This document shows, piece after piece, positions 25,018-33,061 of a stretch of DNA of 55,020 nucleotides (positions are counted from its first letter, which is position 1; each line of letters opens with the position of its first letter). Position numbers and translations under genes: made by a program. The stretch lies in NCBI GenBank assembly GCA_021821045.1, contig JAKACW010000029.1, forward strand, positions 1 through 55,020, given 5' to 3'. The notes under the pieces were generated by a model, which worked only from the letters and a program-made list of their open reading frames with translations, was not told the DNA's origin and ran no database searches. The DNA is from Pseudomonadota bacterium. GTDB lineage: Bacteria; Pseudomonadota; Gammaproteobacteria; JAADHS01.

Positions 25018-27306
25018 ATGACTAATAGAAAAAAACCCCGTTTTTCCAGTGACCCTCAGGCCGCCCGCGAAGCGGAGCGCTACGAGCGGCCTTTACCCAG
25101 TCGCGAATTCATTTTGCAGATCCTTGCCGACAGGGGAATGCCCCTGACGCACGAGGAGCTGTGCGACGCGTTCGGGTTGGCGGACCCGCAGGACCAGGAG
25201 AGCTTCACTTTTCGCCTGCGCGCCATGGAGCGCGATGGTCAGATTATTCGCAACCGCCGCGGCAGTTACGCTCCCGTCGACAAATTGGATCTGGTGCGCG
25301 GCCGCATCGTCGGCCATCCCGATGGTTTCGGTTTTCTCGTCCCCGATGACGGCGGCGAGGATCTCTTCATGGCGCCCAAGCAGATGCGCAGCCTGCTGCA
25401 CGGCGATCGGGCGGTGGTGCGCGAAGTCGGTCGCGATCGCCGCGGTCGGAAGGAAGGCGCAATTGTCGAAATCCTCGAGCGCGCGAACAAGCGTTTGGTG
25501 GGGCGATTTCTGCTGGAGCACGGCATCGGTTTCGTCATGCCCAGCAACAAGCGCATTCACTTGGATATCGCGATCCCGCCGGGTGAGCAAGGCAACGCCC
25601 AAGATGGTCAGATCGTGGTCGTCGAAATCGTTGAACAGCCGAGTTGGCGCAGCCAGCCCATCGGCCGGGTAGCTGAAGTTCTCGGCGACCATTTGGCGCC
25701 GGGCATGGAAATCGATGTCGCGATTCGTTCCTATGATTTGCCCACCGAATGGCCGGAGGCGGTGCAGCACGCGGTCAAGGACATCCACCCCGAGGTTCGC
25801 CAGCAGGATTGGCACGGGCGCGAAGACATTCGCCACCTGCCTTTAGTCACGATCGACGGCGAGGATGCCAAGGACTTCGACGATGCGGTTTATTGCGAGC
25901 CTCACGGTAAAGGCTGGCGATTGTTGGTGGCGATCGCCGATGTGTCCCATTATGTCCAACCCGGCGCGCCGTTGGACGAGGAGGCGAGCAAGCGCGGCAA
26001 CTCTGTCTACTTCCCCGGCCGGGTGGTGCCGATGTTGCCGGAGGTGTTGTCGAACGGACTGTGTTCGCTCAATCCGCGGGTGGATCGTTTGTGCATGGTG
26101 TGCGAAATGTTCGTCACGACCAGCGGGACGGTGCGCAAGTTTCGGTTCTTCGATGCCGTCATGCATTCCCACGCCCGGCTCACCTACAACGAAGTGCATG
26201 AAATGGTCATTGCGCAGAAAGCGCCGGTGCGGCGGCGTTACAGCGAAGTCGTGCCCCATGTCGAAGAGCTTTTCGCGCTGTATAAAGCGTTTCGCAAGCA
26301 GCGGGAGAAGCGCGGCACCATCGATTTCGAAACCATCGAGACCAAGATTCTGTTTGGTGAAGACCGCAAGATCAAAGCGATTGTCGCCGCGGAACGGTTG
26401 GAATCCCATCGCCTGATCGAAGAGTGCATGGTGGCCGCCAACGTGTGCGCCGCGGAGTTTTTGTTATCCAACGAATTGCCCTCGCTGTATCGGGTCCATT
26501 CCGGCCCCAACGCGCAGAAACTCGCCGATCTCCGCGACTTTTTGGGCGAACTCGGCTTGAGTTTGGGCGGGCGTGACGATCCCGAGCCGCGCCACTACGC
26601 GCAGTTGCTGGACGCTATTCGCGACAGAGTGGACGCCAATTTGATTCAAACGGTCTTATTGCGCAGTCTCAGCCAGGCGGTGTACTGCCCGGAGAACACG
26701 GGCCATTTCGGTCTCGCCTACGAGGCCTATACGCATTTCACTTCGCCGATTCGGCGCTACCCGGATTTGCTGATTCACCGCGGAATTCGCCACATATTGT
26801 CCGGCGAGCCTCGAGCGCGTTATCCCTATCGCGTGACCGAGATGGCGACCTACGGTGAAAGCTGCTCTCTCACCGAACGACGCGCCGATGAAGCGAGCCG
26901 TGATGCGACAGAATGGTTGAAGTGCGAATACATGATGGACAAGGTCGGCGAGGAGTTCGACGGCATTGTCAGCGGTGTCACGGCGTTTGGTTTGTTCGTT
27001 GAACTCTCGGGGGTTTACATCGAGGGGTTGGTGCATGTGACTTCACTGAACAACGACTATTACCATTTCGACGCGCCCAAGCATCGTCTCTATGGTGAAC
27101 GCACGCGCACGGTCTATCGGCTGTTCGACAAGGTTCGTGTGCGCGTGACGCGGGTCAGTCTGGACGACAAGAAGATCGACTTGGAGTTGGCCAGCGCGCC
27201 GGCCGGCAAGAAGCAGGAAGGCGCCGGCAAAAAGCACAAAGCTGCCGGTGACAAGCAAGAAAAGCGCGACGGGCCGCGACGTAAAAAGCGCGGCCGTCGG
27301 CGTTGA
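25018..27306 (+). CDS. rnr: ribonuclease R
   Basis: A 762-residue 3'-5' exoribonuclease that degrades structured RNA. Order of parts: N-terminal helix-turn-helix (PLPSREFILQILADRGMPLT), cold-shock-type domains (IVGHPDGFGFLVPDDGG), the RNB catalytic domain with IDGEDAKDFDDAVYCE acid cluster, HFTSPIRRYPDLLIHR, a C-terminal S1 domain (FDGIVSGVTAFGLFVEL) and a Lys/Arg-rich tail. The ATG at 25018 aligns with the family start, yet no Shine-Dalgarno is present. rlmB follows after 171 bases containing a REP unit, the usual rnr-rlmB order. Confidence 0.97.
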   Translation: MTNRKKPRFSSDPQAAREAERYERPLPSREFILQILADRGMPLTHEELCDAFGLADPQDQESFTFRLRAMERDGQIIRNRRGSYAPVDKLDLVRGRIVGHPDGFGFLVPDDGGEDLFMAPKQMRSLLHGDRAVVREVGRDRRGRKEGAIVEILERANKRLVGRFLLEHGIGFVMPSNKRIHLDIAIPPGEQGNAQDGQIVVVEIVEQPSWRSQPIGRVAEVLGDHLAPGMEIDVAIRSYDLPTEWPEAVQHAVKDIHPEVRQQDWHGREDIRHLPLVTIDGEDAKDFDDAVYCEPHGKGWRLLVAIADVSHYVQPGAPLDEEASKRGNSVYFPGRVVPMLPEVLSNGLCSLNPRVDRLCMVCEMFVTTSGTVRKFRFFDAVMHSHARLTYNEVHEMVIAQKAPVRRRYSEVVPHVEELFALYKAFRKQREKRGTIDFETIETKILFGEDRKIKAIVAAERLESHRLIEECMVAANVCAAEFLLSNELPSLYRVHSGPNAQKLADLRDFLGELGLSLGGRDDPEPRHYAQLLDAIRDRVDANLIQTVLLRSLSQAVYCPENTGHFGLAYEAYTHFTSPIRRYPDLLIHRGIRHILSGEPRARYPYRVTEMATYGESCSLTERRADEASRDATEWLKCEYMMDKVGEEFDGIVSGVTAFGLFVELSGVYIEGLVHVTSLNNDYYHFDAPKHRLYGERTRTVYRLFDKVRVRVTRVSLDDKKIDLELASAPAGKKQEGAGKKHKAAGDKQEKRDGPRRKKRGRRR

Positions 27307-27364
27307 TGTTCGGGGCGCCGGATCGCGCATGAATCCGCTACTACACCAGAGCACCCATTCTTCC

Positions 27365-27388
27365 GTGGGAGCGGTTTCCTACCGCGAT
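27365..27388 (+). repeat. REP-like unit between rnr and rlmB
   Basis: A complete forward unit with GTGGGAGCGG head and GCGGT/ACCGC stem. It is the only feature seen in the rnr-rlmB gap. Confidence 0.88.
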
Positions 27389-27477
27389 GCTTTGCCTCGA
27401 TCCTCGCCAACTCCAGCTCCCATCGCCACATATTTACCCGCGGGATGGGCTGGCGAAATGAGACGGTTTAAGTCCCA

Positions 27478-28227
27478 GTGAGCACCGAATGGATTTACGG
27501 CTTTCATGCCGTCACGACTGTTCTGCGCAGCCGGCCCTCGGATATTCAATCGTTGCTGCTGGATGCACAACGCAACGACGGCCGCGCCAAATCCCTCATC
27601 GCCGTGGCGCAGGAGCACGGCATCACCGTGCAGCGTGTGCCGCGCTCGCGGCTTGACGCCATTATCCCCGACGGTCGCAGCCAAGGCGTGGTCGCGGAAG
27701 TTCTTATGGGAACGGCGCAGGGTGAATCGGCGCTGACGGACTTGCTCGACGGCTTGGAAGGGCCGCCGTTTTTGCTCATCCTCGATGGCGTTCAGGACCC
27801 CCACAACCTCGGAGCCTGCCTGCGGACCGCCGAAGCGGCCGGGGTGAACGCGGTCATTGCGCCCAAAGATCGGGCCGTCGGCCTCACGGCGACTGTGCGC
27901 AAAGTGGCCGCCGGGGCGGTGGAGCGGGTGGCGTTTTTTCAAGTTACCAATCTGGCTCGAAGCCTGCGCGAGCTTAAGGAGCGGGGCGTCTGGCTGGTGG
28001 GTTTGGCCGGAGACGGTGAAAAAAGTCTTTATGAAACAAGCCTTACCGGTCCACTAGCCGTGGTTCTGGGGGCGGAAGGCAGCGGCTTGCGCCGGCTTAC
28101 GGCGGAGTTGTGCGACTTCAAAGTGCACATCCCCATGGTCGGTGGCACGGAAAGCGTTAACGTCTCGGTGGCCACGGGTATCGCCTTGTTCGAGGCCGTC
28201 CGTCAACGACGTTTTGCATCGCGCTGA
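27478..28227 (+). CDS. rlmB: 23S rRNA (guanosine-2'-O) methyltransferase RlmB
   Basis: A 249-residue SPOUT methyltransferase that modifies G2251 of 23S rRNA. N-terminal substrate-binding domain (WIYGFHAVTTVL), then the three SpoU motifs: LDGVQDPHNLGACLRTAEA, VVLGAEGSGLRRLT and TESVNVSVATGIALFEAVR. The start is GTG at 27478. It probably shares a transcript with rnr. Confidence 0.95.
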   Translation: MSTEWIYGFHAVTTVLRSRPSDIQSLLLDAQRNDGRAKSLIAVAQEHGITVQRVPRSRLDAIIPDGRSQGVVAEVLMGTAQGESALTDLLDGLEGPPFLLILDGVQDPHNLGACLRTAEAAGVNAVIAPKDRAVGLTATVRKVAAGAVERVAFFQVTNLARSLRELKERGVWLVGLAGDGEKSLYETSLTGPLAVVLGAEGSGLRRLTAELCDFKVHIPMVGGTESVNVSVATGIALFEAVRQRRFASR

Positions 28228-28256
28228 ATTGTCAATTAAAATACCCGCCTTTCTTC

Positions 28257-28304
28257 ACTCCTTGCCTTACCGCAATCGAGCGGAAGGCTATAACCCGTAG
28301 GGAG
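28257..28304 (+). promoter_or_regulatory. S6:S18-type leader of rpsF
   Basis: Just before rpsF, CTCC (28258-28261) can pair with GGAG (28301-28304), closing a loop that holds the hairpin GCCTT-CCGC/GCGG-AAGGC (28264-28288). An unpaired CCG (28295-28297) lies in AACCCGTAGGG. This is the layout of the leader through which the S6:S18 complex represses its own operon in many bacteria. Confidence 0.7.
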
Positions 28305-28309
28305 CAGTC

Positions 28310-28696
28310 ATGCGTCATTATGAAATCGTTTTCTTGGTCCACCCGGACCAAAGCGACCAAGTTCCGGCCATGGTCGAGCGCTATCGCAGCTTGATCGAGG
28401 GCGACGGCGGCAAGATTCACCGTTTGGAAGATTGGGGCCGGCGTCAGTTGGCGTACCCGATCAACAAAGCGCACAAAGCGCACTACATCCTCATGAACAT
28501 CGAGTGCAGCCAGCCGGTATTGGACGAGCTGACCTCTGCGTTCCGTTTCAACGACGCCGTTCTGCGCCACATGAGCTTGGTGCGCGACGAGGCCGTAACG
28601 GAACCTTCCCCGATGGCTAAGTCGAAGGATGATCGCGAAGAGGGTGAGTCGCGCGGTCCCCGTGAACCGCGCCAATACGACAGCGCTTCGGCCTAA
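28310..28696 (+). CDS. rpsF: 30S ribosomal protein S6
   Basis: A 128-residue protein of the 30S platform that binds S18. It starts [20 protein letters not shown] and has [20 protein letters not shown], typical of S6, with an acidic and polar C-terminal tail. rpsR, the gene of its partner S18, follows after 18 bases. Confidence 0.97.
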   Translation: MRHYEIVFLVHPDQSDQVPAMVERYRSLIEGDGGKIHRLEDWGRRQLAYPINKAHKAHYILMNIECSQPVLDELTSAFRFNDAVLRHMSLVRDEAVTEPSPMAKSKDDREEGESRGPREPRQYDSASA

Positions 28697-28714
28697 CCAA
28701 CAAGGGAAATCGTC

Positions 28715-28939
28715 ATGGCACGTTATTTTCGCCGCAAAAAGTTTTGCCGTTTTACTGCAGAAAACGTCAAAGAAATCGATTACAAAGACATTGCCACGTT
28801 AAAGAGCTACGTCACCGAAACGGGCAAGATCGTACCCAGCCGCATCACTGGAACCCACGCCCGGTACCAACGCCAATTGTCGCGCGCCATCAAGCGTGCG
28901 CGTTTTCTGGCGCTGCTGCCGTATAGCGACGCGCATTAG
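28715..28939 (+). CDS. rpsR: 30S ribosomal protein S18
   Basis: A 74-residue basic protein with [17 protein letters not shown] and [20 protein letters not shown], characteristic of S18, which pairs with S6 in the 30S subunit. Downstream, a 9-base stem AGGGACGGC/GCCGTCCCT (28956-28964, 28979-28987) lies before the next gene and may partly end or protect the transcript. Confidence 0.97.
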   Translation: MARYFRRKKFCRFTAENVKEIDYKDIATLKSYVTETGKIVPSRITGTHARYQRQLSRAIKRARFLALLPYSDAH

Positions 28940-28955
28940 TTTTGTTTCTCGTTGT

Positions 28956-28987
28956 AGGGACGGCGCGCTGCGAGGGGTGCCGTCCCT
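28956..28987 (+). terminator. hairpin after rpsR, partial terminator or processing site
   Basis: AGGGACGGC and GCCGTCCCT form a perfect 9-base stem with a 14-base loop and no T-run. Its GTAGGGACGG start recalls the GTAG heads of REP units in this window, though the sequence differs. It lies in the 79-base gap before the DUF2232 gene. Confidence 0.4.
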
Positions 28988-29018
28988 GCGCGGGGTGCCC
29001 TGAAGAGGATTTCCCCGA

Positions 29019-29948
29019 GTGAAAGCGCTGGCGTCATTCATCATGCGGGGCCCGATGCAGGCCGTCATGGTTGTCACCTTGACGTCCGCATTGAGTATCC
29101 TTCTGTCGCCGGTGCAATTGGTGACGGCGGGCGCGGTGGCTCTGGTCACGCTGCGCAACGGGTGGCGTTCCGGTTTGTTGGTGATCGCGGGCGGGGCTGC
29201 CGCCGCAGGGCTGTTGGGTTACTTTGCGACGACGAACCACGCCCTGGTCGCCGGCTTTCTGGTTTCCATGGCCGTGGTCGTGGTTCCGGTTTGGTTGCTG
29301 GCGATTGTGTTGCGATCCACCATCGCGCTGGGATTGGCGGTTGCGTTGGCCTCGGTTGTTGGGGCCCTGTTCGTGTTCGGTATGCACGGCGCGGTGGGTG
29401 ACCCGGCCGCGTTGTGGCGCGGCGTCTTCGAGCAGGCGCTGGCGGCAAATCCTGCGCTGGGCGGTGACGCCGATCAATTCGGCGTTGTCATCGAGATGAT
29501 GGCGGGATTGATGACGGGTTTGCTGGCGGCGGCGTTGGTCACGACCAGCGTACTTGGGTTGTTTCTGGGTCGGTGGTGGCAAGCGCTGCTCTACAACCCG
29601 GGCGGCTTTCGCGACGAGTTTCTCCGTCTCGACCTCGGGCGGACCGCTGCGATTGTTGCGATTGTTGTGGCCGTCGCGGCAAAGCTTTTAGACGGCGGAA
29701 TCGGCGCGATCGCCGGCGATCTTACGTGGGTGGTGACAACGGTATATGTTTTTGTCGGCGCGGCGATTTTTCACCACATCGCGGCGGCCAAAGGATGGGG
29801 GAAAGGTCCCGTTGTCGCGTTTTATTTTGCGATGATCATTCCCCATCTGGTGTTCTTGGTGGCGGTGGTCGGGTGGGTGGACACCTGGGCCAAGTTTCGA
29901 AGCCGCTTCCCGCTGCCTTCGCAGCCGGGAGCGAGCAAGGCCGAGTAA
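29019..29948 (+). CDS. DUF2232 family membrane protein
   Basis: A 309-residue polytopic protein with about eight membrane segments, ending in a soluble Pro/Ala tail. Its place between rpsR and rplI is where many gammaproteobacteria have a DUF2232 (YybS-like) gene; the sequence (multiple Gly-rich helices, AFYFAMIIPHLVFLVAVVGW) is consistent. Function is unknown; some relatives have been discussed as transport-like. The start is GTG at 29019. It is in the rpsF operon. Confidence 0.78.
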   Translation: MKALASFIMRGPMQAVMVVTLTSALSILLSPVQLVTAGAVALVTLRNGWRSGLLVIAGGAAAAGLLGYFATTNHALVAGFLVSMAVVVVPVWLLAIVLRSTIALGLAVALASVVGALFVFGMHGAVGDPAALWRGVFEQALAANPALGGDADQFGVVIEMMAGLMTGLLAAALVTTSVLGLFLGRWWQALLYNPGGFRDEFLRLDLGRTAAIVAIVVAVAAKLLDGGIGAIAGDLTWVVTTVYVFVGAAIFHHIAAAKGWGKGPVVAFYFAMIIPHLVFLVAVVGWVDTWAKFRSRFPLPSQPGASKAE

Positions 29949-29993
29949 TTGGGCGAACGGTTTTGATTCATTGAATACTTTTGAGGTGGGATT

Positions 29994-30443
29994 ATGCAAG
30001 TCATATTGATGGAAAAGGTAACGAACTTGGGCAAGTTGGGCGATCTGGTCAACGTCCGTTCCGGTTACGGGCGCAATTTCTTGATTCCTCGTGGCAAGGC
30101 GGTCTTGGCCACCGACGACAACAAGAAAAAGTTCGAAGAGCGCCGCGCCGAACTGCAAAAAGCCGAGGCGGATGCCTTGGCCGCTGCGCAACAGCGTTGC
30201 GACGATCTGAACGGTAAGACAATCACCATCAGCGCCATCGCGGGTGAAGAAGGCAAGTTGTTTGGTTCCGTCGGCACGATCGATATCGCGGAAGCGATCG
30301 GCAAGATGGGTTCGATTGTGGAGAAGCATGAAATTCGTTTGCCGAACGGTCCGCTGCGCACCGTTGGCATGCATGAGATTGTGCTGCATTTACATCCTGA
30401 TGTTGACGCCGCGGTGACGATTAACGTCGTCGCTGAAGCCTAG
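29994..30443 (+). CDS. rplI: 50S ribosomal protein L9
   Basis: A 149-residue two-domain protein: MQVILMEKVTNLGKLGDLVN and VRSGYGRNFLIPRGKAV form the N-terminal RNA-binding domain, then a long helix and the C-terminal domain (EKHEIRLPNGPLRTVGMHE). Length is normal. It ends the rpsF operon, with a strong terminator behind it. Confidence 0.97.
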   Translation: MQVILMEKVTNLGKLGDLVNVRSGYGRNFLIPRGKAVLATDDNKKKFEERRAELQKAEADALAAAQQRCDDLNGKTITISAIAGEEGKLFGSVGTIDIAEAIGKMGSIVEKHEIRLPNGPLRTVGMHEIVLHLHPDVDAAVTINVVAEA

Positions 30444-30474
30444 TATCCGATCACGGTATTCGGGTTTTCGCCAG

Positions 30475-30510
30475 CGCCGCGCGGCACGTAGGTGTCGCGC
30501 GGCGTTTTCG
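30475..30510 (+). terminator. Rho-independent terminator of the rpsF-rplI operon
   Basis: CGCCGCGCG (30475-30483) pairs with CGCGCGGCG (30496-30504), extended by GCAC/GTGT around a GTAG loop to a 13-base stem, followed by TTTTCGTT. Confidence 0.88.
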
Positions 30511-30989
30511 TTCCAGGGGGCTCGGCTGGCTTCATCGACCGTGTCATTGAACCTCTAGCGAACAACGCGTGTTGTTTGCTGCTCCGCGATTGCGAATCAG
30601 ATCATTTCTGTTGTCCGCTTCTTTTGTTGCATCAGTTCGAAATTCTAAACCGCTGTTTTTAAGTTCATGGGTGAAATGATCACCACTCGATCGGCATTGC
30701 GGTGTCGCAACAAATTTTTAAACACGCGGAAATTTAGTATTGCGTTGACGGCGGATGTTGCGGTACAAAGACAAACCACCGCAGCGCAAACCTGCGGATC
30801 CTTTACTGGCTGCGCGACCTTCGGTCGCTGCACGCTCGGATGCAACGAATTGATCAGAGGTTCCATTGAACGATCGACCATCCCAAACCGTTTGGTCGTA
30901 ACATTCAAACCGGAGCACCCATTAGTTGCGCGCACAAAAGTAGTGCCGCGCTCGCGACGATCAGTAAGAACCACGACAGGTACCTAAGC
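30511..30989. other. unassigned region between rplI terminator and dnaB
   Basis: About 480 bases with lower GC than the neighbours. Open frames of about 105 codons exist on both strands (30667-30987 plus, 30645-30974 minus), but neither shows a recognisable domain, a convincing ribosome-binding site or the codon bias of flanking genes. GCGAC/GTCGC with a cTTCGg loop lies near 30813-30827. It may hold a small RNA, a degraded gene, or only the dnaB promoter. Confidence 0.4.
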
Positions 30990-32384
30990 ATGGAACTTGC
31001 TTTTGCTCCCAAATCTCACGAAACGACCCAGCGCTTGCGCGTGCCGCCCCACTCCTTAGAGGCGGAGCAGGCGGTGCTTGGCGGCTTGGTGCTGGAAAAC
31101 GATGCCTGGGACCAAGTGGCTGACGTTGTAACCGAGGCGGATTTCTATCGTCGCGATCATCGATTGATTTATCGCGCCATCGCGGAGTTGGCGGATCAGG
31201 CCAAGCCGTTCGATGTGGTCACCCTGGCTGACTGGTTTAGCAGCCGCAATGAGCTGGAGAATGTCGGCGGGTTGCCCTATCTAGGTGCCTTAGCGAACGA
31301 CACGCCCAGCGCAGCGAATATCAAAGCGTACGCGTCGATCGTGCGCGAATACTCCGTGATGCGGCAGTTGATTAATGTCGGCACCCAGATCAGCGATAGC
31401 GGATTCAGTCCCGACGGCCGCGCTGCGGCCGAGCTGCTGGATAACGCCGAGCGCTTGGTGTTCGAGATCGCCGAGCAGGGCGCCAAGGGACGATCCGGTT
31501 TCGTCAGCATCAAGGATTTGCTGACGCGAACCGTCGACCGCATCGACACATTGTTTCAACAGGACAATCCGATTACCGGCGTACCCACGGGGTATTCGGA
31601 TTTCGACGACATGACCTCGGGTTTGCAGTCGTCCGACCTGGTCATCGTGGCGGGACGGCCGTCCATGGGTAAGACCACGTTCGCCATGAACATCGCGGAA
31701 AACGCCGCCATCAAACATGGTCTGAGCGTGGCGATTTTCAGCATGGAAATGCCCGGCGAGCAACTGGTGATGCGTTTGATGTCTTCGCTCGGGCGAATCG
31801 ACCAGCATCGCTTGCGCACCGGCAAGTTGGACGATGACGATTGGCCCCGTTTGACCTCGGCCGTCGGCCTGTTGGCAGAAGCGAAGATGTTCATCGACGA
31901 CACGCCGGCATTGTCTCCTACGGAGCTGCGTGCCCGCTGCCGTCGCTTGAAGCGGGAGCATGGCCTGAATTTGGTGGTGATCGACTATCTTCAGCTCATG
32001 CAAGTGCCTGGGCACAAGGAAAACCGCACCGGGGAGATTTCGGAGATTTCTCGAGGCTTGAAGTCGTTGGCCAAGGAACTCCACGTTCCTGTTATTGCGT
32101 TGTCTCAGCTCAATCGCAGTTTGGAACAGCGTCCGAATAAGCGGCCGGTAATGTCGGATTTGCGCGAATCGGGCGCCATCGAGCAGGACGCCGACTTGAT
32201 TGCGTTCATATACCGCGATGAGGTCTACAACGAGGACAGCCAGGACAAGGGAACGGCGGAAGTCATCATCGGCAAGCAGCGTAATGGCCCCATCGGGACG
32301 GTGCGCTTGACCTTCCTCGGCCAGTACACGCGGTTTGAAAATTACATTCACGAAGTCTACAGCAGCGGCGAGGGGTTCCAGTGA
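30990..32384 (+). CDS. dnaB: replicative DNA helicase DnaB
   Basis: A 464-residue hexameric helicase that unwinds DNA ahead of the replication fork. N-terminal primase-binding domain (PPHSLEAEQAVLGGLVLEND), linker, and RecA-type ATPase domain with Walker A GRPSMGKTT (222-230), VVIDYLQLM Walker B, and SDLRESGAIEQDADLIAFIY. Normal length, no intein. It follows the ribosomal operon as in many relatives. apt, rather than alr, is the next gene. Confidence 0.97.
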   Translation: MELAFAPKSHETTQRLRVPPHSLEAEQAVLGGLVLENDAWDQVADVVTEADFYRRDHRLIYRAIAELADQAKPFDVVTLADWFSSRNELENVGGLPYLGALANDTPSAANIKAYASIVREYSVMRQLINVGTQISDSGFSPDGRAAAELLDNAERLVFEIAEQGAKGRSGFVSIKDLLTRTVDRIDTLFQQDNPITGVPTGYSDFDDMTSGLQSSDLVIVAGRPSMGKTTFAMNIAENAAIKHGLSVAIFSMEMPGEQLVMRLMSSLGRIDQHRLRTGKLDDDDWPRLTSAVGLLAEAKMFIDDTPALSPTELRARCRRLKREHGLNLVVIDYLQLMQVPGHKENRTGEISEISRGLKSLAKELHVPVIALSQLNRSLEQRPNKRPVMSDLRESGAIEQDADLIAFIYRDEVYNEDSQDKGTAEVIIGKQRNGPIGTVRLTFLGQYTRFENYIHEVYSSGEGFQ

Positions 32385-32404
32385 CCCGCTTAGAGGCTTC
32401 ATGA

Positions 32405-32920
32405 ATGGAATTGCTCAAGGAAAAGATTCGCGACATTCCCAACTTCCCGCAACCCGGCATTGTGTTCAAGGACATTACGCCGCTGGTTAAAGACCCAGCC
32501 GCATTGCGGCTGACCGTTCATGAGCTGATCCATCCGTTTGTCACCGAGCCGTTGAGCGCCGTCGCGGGGATGGAAGCGCGAGGTTTTATTTTTGGCGCAT
32601 TGGCGGCGTGGGAATTGGGGATCGGTTTTATTCCGCTGCGCAAGCCCGGCAAATTGCCCTATGACGTCCAAAGCATTTCCTACGATCTTGAATACGGTTC
32701 GGCCTCGCTCGAGATGCATGTGGACGCGGTCGGTCCCGGTGATCGCATCCTGGTGGTGGACGACGTGATCGCGACCGGCGGGACGGCTGCCGCGAGTTGC
32801 AAACTCATCGAGAATCAAGGTGCGACGGTTGCGGGTTGTGCGTTTGTGATCGAACTCGCGGCGCTTGAAGGACGCAAGCTGCTCAAAGACTACCGCTTGC
32901 ATTGCCTGCTGTCGTTTTAG
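32405..32920 (+). CDS. apt: adenine phosphoribosyltransferase
   Basis: A 171-residue enzyme that makes AMP from adenine and PRPP (purine salvage). It has IPNFPQPGIVFKDITPLVKD, MEARGFIFGALAA and the PRPP loop VVDDVIATGGT (117-127), all typical of Apt. It lies 20 bases after dnaB and may be read from the same message. Confidence 0.95.
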   Translation: MELLKEKIRDIPNFPQPGIVFKDITPLVKDPAALRLTVHELIHPFVTEPLSAVAGMEARGFIFGALAAWELGIGFIPLRKPGKLPYDVQSISYDLEYGSASLEMHVDAVGPGDRILVVDDVIATGGTAAASCKLIENQGATVAGCAFVIELAALEGRKLLKDYRLHCLLSF

Positions 32921-33061
32921 CGCCGATGATTAATCGTCCGCGACTTTAACCATTTTTCATGGCGCCGGATTTTGCGCGCTAACCGCTCGATATGTCTAAA
33001 CCGATCCTGTCATGTTCCCGATAGTGAAGGGAGCACACGCGAATTCTGACAGGACCGAATT

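Noticed and set aside
30667-30987. Small protein gene before dnaB
   Set aside because: No ribosome-binding site, domain or codon bias supports it, and an equally long frame lies on the other strand. Kept only as an unresolved region.
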